From contig CAZGGU010000017.1 of assembly GCA_964525395.1 (NCBI GenBank), forward strand, positions 1 through 21,121: DNA of 21,121 nt. Reading direction: 5' to 3'. Of the stretch, positions 13,401 to 18,755 are shown in pieces; positions within the stretch are counted from its first letter, which is position 1; the number at the start of each line of letters is the position of its first letter. Under the pieces are notes generated by a model, which worked only from the letters and a program-made list of their open reading frames with translations, had not been told where the DNA came from and searched no databases. The position numbers and the translations under genes were made by a program. Origin of the DNA: 2-01-FULL-39-10-A sp964525395. GTDB taxonomy: Bacteria; Patescibacteriota; Microgenomatia; Levybacterales; UBA12049.

Positions 13401-14630
13401 TTAATAAGGCATCCAAATAATTGTTTCTGGGGTTCTAGCTTGATTGACTACATTTATTGCTCCAGCAATCCTCTTGGTAGCAATTTTAATTTCCTCTCTT
13501 GCTCGATCAGGATCTGAATAGTCTGTGATGGGAAGACCTACCCTGGCAAATCTATCGGTGACGGGATTAGGATTAATTGCCACGTTCCTTTCGTACGTTT
13601 CAGAGTAGCCTGAGCCTGTTGTCACTAGTAAATCAAGCTCAGACGAAAAGATTGCTTGTTTACCATCTACGATTACAACTGGGGTTCTCATATCGGTCGG
13701 AAGAGTTTCAACACCCAGATCTTCTAAATTTTGCATCAAGATTGGCTTATAAGCTCTTACAATATTTCGTGAGTCTTCTAGATGAGGAAGAACAAGCCCA
13801 CTTTCGGCCATTTTGTTATAAAGAATTTTATAATCACTATGTCTATAATGAAAATGTCTACGTTGTTCAGTTAGTTTGTTAATGATTCTTTGATCAGCTA
13901 TTAGAGTAGCAAAGCCGTCGTCTGGAAATCCATATGCCTTAGACCAAGATTCAATTACAATTACATATGGATTATCATTAACGAGTCTCGCTACTGATTC
14001 AGAATCATCAATAAAACCACCTAGAGCTCTATCAAATACTGTATAAATTCCTTTTTTAGCTCTTTCTTTTGCAAATTCTTTTTGCGTTTCAAGACTTGCT
14101 GCATCTCCTCTGATATCTGGTTCGGTCACGACTTCGACGTCTGGATGTTTTCCTCGTCTTAGTTTAGTATTTTTAATAAGTATGTCCTCTAAGCTCATGC
14201 CAAGTGGCTCTGAAATTATTTGAGGATCAGGTCTTCTGGCAAATCTAATGGATTTTAGAAAATCTGTAAAAAATGGTCCATAGGTTCTTATTACTGTGTC
14301 GTCATCAAGCGCTAGAACAAATCTTTCTAAAATTTCATTGCTTCCTTCAAATCCTACAAATACACCTACATTTGAATTCAAACCAAATCTTTCTCTGGTA
14401 AATGTCTCGATCGGCTCAGTATTAATATTAGTATAAAGTCTACTTCCGGATGCGCGCATTTCTTCAGCAACTTCTTGTCTAAGATCCCAATACCAGTTCG
14501 GAATTGGAACAGGAGAAACACTTTCATCAGTTTTTATAAGCGTTATATATTCTTTTGGCTGTCCTTTGCTATCCGCATAATTACGCGGAAACTTGAAAGG
14601 GTAAAATGGTTCGTGATCAGTATTTGGCAT
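13401..14630 (-). CDS. PLP-dependent aminotransferase-like protein (class I/II, HisC-like)
   Basis: Fold-type I PLP enzyme of 409 aa. The internal aldimine lysine is Lys231 in VIESWSKAYGFPDDGFATL, matching the SxSKAYG motif of histidinol-phosphate/CobD-type aminotransferases. Asp200 in TVFDRALGGFIDD should bind the pyridine nitrogen, and the C-terminal FARVGLPIT holds the expected carboxylate-binding Arg. The usual NPNNPTG loop is not recognisable (TEPDIRGDAAS instead), so the substrate may be unusual. No His, cobalamin or aromatic amino acid genes lie nearby. The -10 TAAAAT (14640-14645, minus strand) ends 9 nt before the ATG. It sits between a response regulator and a histidine kinase, on the opposite strand to both. 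Confidence 0.82.
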   Translation of the reverse strand: MPNTDHEPFYPFKFPRNYADSKGQPKEYITLIKTDESVSPVPIPNWYWDLRQEVAEEMRASGSRLYTNINTEPIETFTRERFGLNSNVGVFVGFEGSNEILERFVLALDDDTVIRTYGPFFTDFLKSIRFARRPDPQIISEPLGMSLEDILIKNTKLRRGKHPDVEVVTEPDIRGDAASLETQKEFAKERAKKGIYTVFDRALGGFIDDSESVARLVNDNPYVIVIESWSKAYGFPDDGFATLIADQRIINKLTEQRRHFHYRHSDYKILYNKMAESGLVLPHLEDSRNIVRAYKPILMQNLEDLGVETLPTDMRTPVVIVDGKQAIFSSELDLLVTTGSGYSETYERNVAINPNPVTDRFARVGLPITDYSDPDRAREEIKIATKRIAGAINVVNQARTPETIIWMPY

Positions 14631-14639
14631 AAGCGCTAC

Positions 14640-14693
14640 ATTTTAATGTTTTTATAAATTTATTACAAGATATTTGATAAATTCTGATAAAAT
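14640..14693. promoter_or_regulatory. Divergent promoters of the aminotransferase and histidine kinase genes
   Basis: On the plus strand TAAAAT (14688-14693) ends 6 nt before the kinase ATG at 14700. On the minus strand TAAAAT (14640-14645) ends 9 nt before the aminotransferase ATG. Both would give leaderless or nearly leaderless mRNAs from a 69-bp intergenic region. Confidence 0.55.
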
Positions 14694-14699
14694 ACCGCT

Positions 14700-15944
14700 A
14701 TGCCATATGTAGTTACTGATAAAATTTTGTTTCTATCATCTGCAAGTAAAATTCTTTCATCAAGTCTTGATTATAATTTGACTTTAAAAAACGTAGCAGA
14801 ACTAATCGTGGAGTCAGTTGCAGATTTCTGCATGATAGATATTTTGGAAGATGATGGGTTGCATCGGGTGGTAGTAAAAACATCAAATCCCAAAAAAGAA
14901 AAGCTTGCGCAAAAGTTTTACAATTTTCCTCCAGATCCTAGAAATAAGTCTGCTATTTATGATGCAGCAAGACTCAGGGATCCAATTATTATTAAAAATA
15001 TTACAGATAGTTGGCTATCAAAAGTTTCGCGTTTTGATGAAGAGAAAAAGTTAGTTAAGAATTTAAATTTTTCGTCATTTATTTTTGTTCCGCTTGAAAG
15101 TCGTCATGAAGTTATTGGAGTAATGACAATCGGATCGATGGAAAAAAAATTTTCTTATTCTGATGATGATGGAATTTTTATAAAAGAGTTAGCTGATAGA
15201 GCGGGCATCACTGTAGACAAAGCCAAGCTTTATACAGAAGCGCAGGAGGCCATCCTCTCAAGAGATGAATTTTTGGCAGTCGCATCTCATGAGCTGAAAA
15301 CACCTTTAACGTCAATTCTTTTAAGTTTGCAATTAGTGTTAAGAAGACTTGAAAAAAGTACAACGAAAATTGATGCGTCTGAGGAAGTAATAGAGGCTGT
15401 TGGGGTTGGAATTCAGCAGAGTAAAAGAATGTCGAGACTTATTAACGATTTGTTGGATGTTTCGGAAACTTCTTCTGACTATTTCCAGCTCTATAAAGAA
15501 AAAGTCAATTTGTCAGAACTTATTAACGATATTAAACTAAAATTTGAAATTATCTTAAAAGAAAAGAAGATTCAATTAATTGTAAAAGAAGAAGATAAAA
15601 ATATAAAAGGAGTATGGGATAAGATTAGACTAGAGCAAGCCATTTCCAATTTGATTTCTAATGCAATTAAATATGGCAATGGAAAACCTATTTCTTTAAT
15701 GGTAAAGAAAGTTGGATCAACCGTAGAAATAAAAGTAATAGACCGCGGTAAAGGAGTTAAAAAAGAAGATAGAAAAAAAATTTTTAAAGTTTTTAATCGG
15801 GGGTCGGATGTAAAGCATTACAAGGGGATTGGAGTCGGCTTATTTTTAACTAGGCAAATAGTAGAGGCTCATGGTGGAGAAATAGGATTGCTCAGCAAAG
15901 TTGGAGATGGTTCAGTGTTTACGATAAAGTTACCTATTAAATAA
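14700..15944 (+). CDS. Soluble GAF-domain sensor histidine kinase
   Basis: A 414-aa kinase without membrane segments, so it senses a cytosolic signal. A GAF-like sensor domain spans about residues 10-175 (FIFVPLESRHEVIGVMTIGS is a typical GAF strand pair). The HisKA dimerisation helix carries the phosphorylated His197 in SHELKTPL. The catalytic ATPase domain has the N box (AISNLISNAIKYGNG, about 314-328), G1 box (VIDRGKGV, 346-353) and G2 box (GIGVGLFL, 376-383). It probably phosphorylates the response regulator at 12730. Its transcript appears leaderless (see the divergent promoter). Confidence 0.93.
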   Translation: MPYVVTDKILFLSSASKILSSSLDYNLTLKNVAELIVESVADFCMIDILEDDGLHRVVVKTSNPKKEKLAQKFYNFPPDPRNKSAIYDAARLRDPIIIKNITDSWLSKVSRFDEEKKLVKNLNFSSFIFVPLESRHEVIGVMTIGSMEKKFSYSDDDGIFIKELADRAGITVDKAKLYTEAQEAILSRDEFLAVASHELKTPLTSILLSLQLVLRRLEKSTTKIDASEEVIEAVGVGIQQSKRMSRLINDLLDVSETSSDYFQLYKEKVNLSELINDIKLKFEIILKEKKIQLIVKEEDKNIKGVWDKIRLEQAISNLISNAIKYGNGKPISLMVKKVGSTVEIKVIDRGKGVKKEDRKKIFKVFNRGSDVKHYKGIGVGLFLTRQIVEAHGGEIGLLSKVGDGSVFTIKLPIK

Positions 15945-15950
15945 ATTTTT

Positions 15951-15972
15951 CTTCACAATTTCTTACAGAATT
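15951..15972 (+). promoter_or_regulatory. Predicted response-regulator operator upstream of the acidic small ORF
   Basis: CTTCACAATTT (15951-15961) and CTTACAGAATT (15962-15972) form a direct repeat with an 11-bp period, matching the site at 12673. A candidate -10 is TAAATT (15999-16004). Confidence 0.4.
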
Positions 15973-16027
15973 TTATTTTTCTTCAAATATTTTATTTGTA
16001 AATTAGCTTTGTAGAAAGGAGGTAATT

Positions 16028-16195
16028 ATGTTAATAGATGATAACGATGATGTTCAGAATTCTGATGATAAAGCTACGCCAACAGTAGATAATCCAGGAG
16101 AAGCGGGAGAAATGCCTACGAATGTTCCTGCTCCCGAGGAAAAACCTTTCAATGAGTCAGAAACGAATCCTGATGTAGCAAATACGACGGAATAA
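16028..16195 (+). CDS. Small acidic hypothetical protein
   Basis: A 55-aa ORF with a very strong SD, AAAGGAGGT (16015-16023), 4 nt before the ATG. The product begins MLIDDNDDVQNSDDK and is rich in Asp, Glu, Asn and Pro, with a single Met-Leu-Ile hydrophobic start and no hydrophobic core, so it is probably disordered. It ends 2 nt from the stop of the convergent gene. The upstream direct repeat suggests control by the local two-component system. Function is unknown; the SD makes a real gene likely. Confidence 0.65.
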   Translation: MLIDDNDDVQNSDDKATPTVDNPGEAGEMPTNVPAPEEKPFNESETNPDVANTTE

Positions 16196-16197
16196 GA

Positions 16198-16689
16198 TTA
16201 ATTTATACTTTCCAAGCTGGTTAAAGGGGCATTTAAAATAAGTTTTAAAATTTCGTGACTTTTTGTGTATGCGTCATTGATGTAAATAACATCTTCGGAC
16301 TTTATATTTATTTTAATATGAAATGTTCCTTTGGCATCTTTTTTCCAATTCCATTCTGTAACGCCTCGGAATGATACTTTTTTAAAACCACTTTTTACTT
16401 TAAGTTCACATAGAAAGCTAAGCATAATATGCTCAAAAAGATGCCCAATCTCTGTGTTTTTTACTTCTTCATGGAAGGGAAGACCAGCGTCATTAAAACA
16501 ACTAGTTTTTAATACATTTGGAAAATATTCTTTAAGTATTTGGCGAGTGTGGGGTAGTGAATGGGTGGTTAGGATATCAGGACTAAGAAGTGTGATTTGA
16601 ATATTTTCCGTTGAGTTGTTAAGTGACATGTAATAATTTTCATATTTTTGGAAATTAGGATAGATCTGATGCGTTTGGATAATGCTCAT
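16198..16689 (-). CDS. Stand-alone protein resembling the cyanophycin synthetase N-terminal domain
   Basis: The 163-aa product contains NTEIGHLFEHIMLSFLCELK (78-97), which parallels the GTxxGHVxEHVALELQ segment of the cyanophycin synthetase (CphA) N domain. KKVSFRGVTEW (103-113) parallels its FGRTR segment, followed by a beta strand (TFHIKINI) and a final helix. The short motif H83-L-F-E86-H87 fits HxxEH, also used by inverse zincin metallopeptidases. No ATP-grasp or Mur-ligase domain follows, so it cannot be a full cyanophycin synthetase. Its role may be hydrolytic or structural (inference). A TTAC-N7-TTAC repeat lies upstream. The similarity is recalled from motif pattern only. Confidence 0.55.
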   Translation of the reverse strand: MSIIQTHQIYPNFQKYENYYMSLNNSTENIQITLLSPDILTTHSLPHTRQILKEYFPNVLKTSCFNDAGLPFHEEVKNTEIGHLFEHIMLSFLCELKVKSGFKKVSFRGVTEWNWKKDAKGTFHIKINIKSEDVIYINDAYTKSHEILKLILNAPLTSLESIN

Positions 16690-16710
16690 AAATAAGAAAA
16701 ATACTTTTTT

Positions 16711-16725
16711 TTACTTCTTTCTTAC
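16711..16725 (+). promoter_or_regulatory. Predicted response-regulator operator upstream of the CphA-N-like gene
   Basis: TTAC at 16711 and TTAC at 16722 are 11 bp apart (TTACTTCTTTCTTACG). They lie in the promoter region of the minus-strand gene, reversed relative to it. A possible -10 is AAGTAT (16701-16706, minus strand). Confidence 0.4.
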
Positions 16726-16811
16726 GAAAGTCTAATAAACTATAAAATTTATTTTGCTCGAGTGTCAAGCAAAAGAGGATAGCGAAGTAGAGTAATAACT
16801 AAATGTAGTTG

Positions 16812-17939
16812 TTAGAGTTTTTCTGGATTAATTTGAATTATTTTATCGTCATTGGCGCCAGGAGTTCCGCGGCCATCTTTATTACTTGTAGTGATATAAA
16901 GTAAATTATTTGGACCTAGTACTACATCTCGAATTCTCCCAAATTGATTTTTAAAATGTTCTTTTAGTTCGTGAGTTTCTGGATTATATTCATAAAGCGC
17001 AGTTCCTCTTAGTCCCCCGAAATAAAATTTGCCATTTACAAATGCTAGTCCTGCAGGCGCCCAGGTTGAATTAGCCCCAGAATTAATAACTGCAGTTTCC
17101 ATACTAGATTGTGTTTTATCTCCTTCAATAGTAGGCCAGCCGTAGTTGGCGCCTGCTCTAATTTGATTTAATTCATCTAGTCCTGATTGTAAGCCACTTC
17201 TTCCGTGTTCTGTAGCCCAAAGGTTGCCATCATCATCCCAAGCAATTCCTTGAGGATTTCTATGTCCGTAAGAATAAATTCTACTATTAAACGGATTTCC
17301 TGGTGCAGCTGCACCTTCTTTAGTGACTCTTAAAATTTTGCCAGAGATCGAACCCTTGTCTTGCGCGCGAGAAGGAACCTGAGCGTCTCCTGTTGTCACA
17401 TATAGATATCCGTCTGGGCCAAACTTGATTCTGCCGCCATCATGGTTAGATGCTCCAGAGATATTATCCACTAAAACTTTTTCATTGGTTAGCTGATTAT
17501 TGGTTAAAGTGAATCTAGAAACTTTATTGAGAGTATTTTCGCCACTCGAGGAATAAGTGTAATAAACATATATATAATTATTATCGTTAAAATCTGGATC
17601 AACCGCGATTCCAAGGAGTCCACTTTCCCCAATAGCATTCACATTAATAGTAGAAAGATTCTTTACAGTATTATTTTTATCGAGTATTGAAACCTGACCA
17701 TCACGTTGTGTAAAAATTAAGTCACCACCAGGAAGAAAATCAATTGCCCAAGGAACAGACAGGTTGGTCGCAAGTTCTTTGACCGATTCAACGCTTGAAT
17801 CATCATTTAAATTATTGGATTTTTGATTATCCAGTTTTGTCTGAATGTCTATGAATTTATCACCTAATAGATTTTGAAAAACAGAGAGTAAAAATGCTAT
17901 GACGAAAATTGCTGCCCCAATCATTAGATATTTTTTCAT
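16812..17939 (-). CDS. Membrane-anchored glucose/sorbosone dehydrogenase-like beta-propeller (PQQ type)
   Basis: The 375-aa protein has an N-terminal signal anchor (about residues 4-24), so the catalytic part should be extracytoplasmic. The rest matches the six-bladed soluble glucose/sorbosone dehydrogenase fold: LSVPWAIDFLPGGDLIFTQRDG, GLLGIAVDPDF, NHDGGRIKFGPDGYLYVTTGD (the His of this motif is the catalytic base in the family), YSYGHRNPQGIAWD and ATEHG. Substrate is uncertain, since many members oxidise other sugars or lack activity. No PQQ synthesis gene is near, so PQQ would be scavenged. The minus-strand TGATATAAT (17946-17954) is an extended -10 ending 6 nt before the ATG, so the mRNA is probably leaderless. 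Confidence 0.85.
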   Translation of the reverse strand: MKKYLMIGAAIFVIAFLLSVFQNLLGDKFIDIQTKLDNQKSNNLNDDSSVESVKELATNLSVPWAIDFLPGGDLIFTQRDGQVSILDKNNTVKNLSTINVNAIGESGLLGIAVDPDFNDNNYIYVYYTYSSSGENTLNKVSRFTLTNNQLTNEKVLVDNISGASNHDGGRIKFGPDGYLYVTTGDAQVPSRAQDKGSISGKILRVTKEGAAAPGNPFNSRIYSYGHRNPQGIAWDDDGNLWATEHGRSGLQSGLDELNQIRAGANYGWPTIEGDKTQSSMETAVINSGANSTWAPAGLAFVNGKFYFGGLRGTALYEYNPETHELKEHFKNQFGRIRDVVLGPNNLLYITTSNKDGRGTPGANDDKIIQINPEKL

Positions 17940-17945
17940 AATTTC

Positions 17946-17994
17946 ATTATATCACTCATTTTTTATTGACTTTAGCCTCAAATTTAGGTATAAT
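17946..17994. promoter_or_regulatory. Divergent promoters of the dehydrogenase and alkD-like genes
   Basis: On the plus strand TTGACT (17966-17971), 17 bp and TATAAT (17989-17994) form a near-consensus promoter with a start codon 10 nt further on. On the minus strand TATAAT (17946-17951), with an upstream TG, ends 6 nt before the dehydrogenase ATG. Confidence 0.75.
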
Positions 17995-18004
17995 TACACT
18001 CCAA

Positions 18005-18706
18005 ATGCTTAACAGCTTAAAAAGAAATCTAAAAAAGCTGTCCAATAAAGAAAGAGCCGAAGTTTCTCAAAGATTTTTTAAAACTGGAGAAGGTGAATAC
18101 GGTTTCGGTGATGTTTTTCTAGGCCTCAGTGTTCCTCAATGCCGCGAATTAGCAGTTAAATATAAAGATATGGATTTAATTGATGTTGCAACACTTCTAA
18201 AATCTGAGATACATGAAGAAAGATTAGTTGCGCTTCTTATATTAGTTCATCAATTTAAATCTGATGAAATGATGCAGAGGAGAATTTATGAATTCTATTT
18301 AAAGAATACCAAATATGTAAATAATTGGGATTTAGTAGATCTTTCAGCTGATAAAATTGTAGGTGTTTATTTACTCGATAAACCAAAAATAGTTTTACAG
18401 AAACTTTCTAAATCCAATAATCTTTGGGAAAGAAGAATAGCGATGGTTTCTACTTATAATTTTATTAAAAATAATGAATTTGACGATGCATTAGCAATTG
18501 CTGAAAATCTAATATCTGACAAAAATGATTTGATTCAAAAGGCTGTAGGTTGGATGCTTAGGGAAGTAGGAAATAGAGATATGGAAGTAGAGTTAGAATT
18601 TTTAAATAAACATTATAAAAATATGGGTAGAGTAGCGTTAAGGTATTCAATTGAAAAATTCCCAGAAAAAACCAGAAAAAAATACCTTTCAGGTACTGTT
18701 AACTAA
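18005..18706 (+). CDS. AlkD-like DNA alkylation repair protein
   Basis: A HEAT-like helical repeat protein of the DNA alkylation repair (AlkC/AlkD) family, which includes glycosylases that remove bulky or cationic alkylated bases. It shows FFKTGEGEYGFGDVFLGLSVPQ, the conserved start of AlkD proteins, then NTKYVNNWDLVDLSAD, SNNLWERRIAMVSTY and DLIQKAVGWMLREVGNRD; these Trp- and Asp-containing elements line the DNA groove. A longer reading from a TTG at 17966 is rejected because that TTG is the -35 box of its promoter. The ATG at 18005 gives 233 aa, normal for the family. Confidence 0.9.
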   Translation: MLNSLKRNLKKLSNKERAEVSQRFFKTGEGEYGFGDVFLGLSVPQCRELAVKYKDMDLIDVATLLKSEIHEERLVALLILVHQFKSDEMMQRRIYEFYLKNTKYVNNWDLVDLSADKIVGVYLLDKPKIVLQKLSKSNNLWERRIAMVSTYNFIKNNEFDDALAIAENLISDKNDLIQKAVGWMLREVGNRDMEVELEFLNKHYKNMGRVALRYSIEKFPEKTRKKYLSGTVN

Positions 18707-18720
18707 TAACCTTCATTAGC

Positions 18721-18749
18721 TTGTAAATAATCATATCTTATAGTATAAT
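18721..18749 (+). promoter_or_regulatory. Promoter of the helicase-sigma gene
   Basis: TTGTAA (18721-18726), a 17-bp spacer and TATAAT (18744-18749) are followed 6 nt later by the ATG, giving a leaderless transcript. Confidence 0.7.
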
Positions 18750-18755
18750 ACCGCG

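Noticed and set aside
16770..16815. Hairpin near the end of the dehydrogenase gene as intrinsic terminator
   Set aside because: The AACTA/TAGTT stem is short and AT-rich and no T-tract follows on the minus strand.
17966..18004. TTG start giving a longer AlkD-like protein
   Set aside because: The TTG is the -35 hexamer of a near-consensus promoter and the extra 13 residues do not fit the family.
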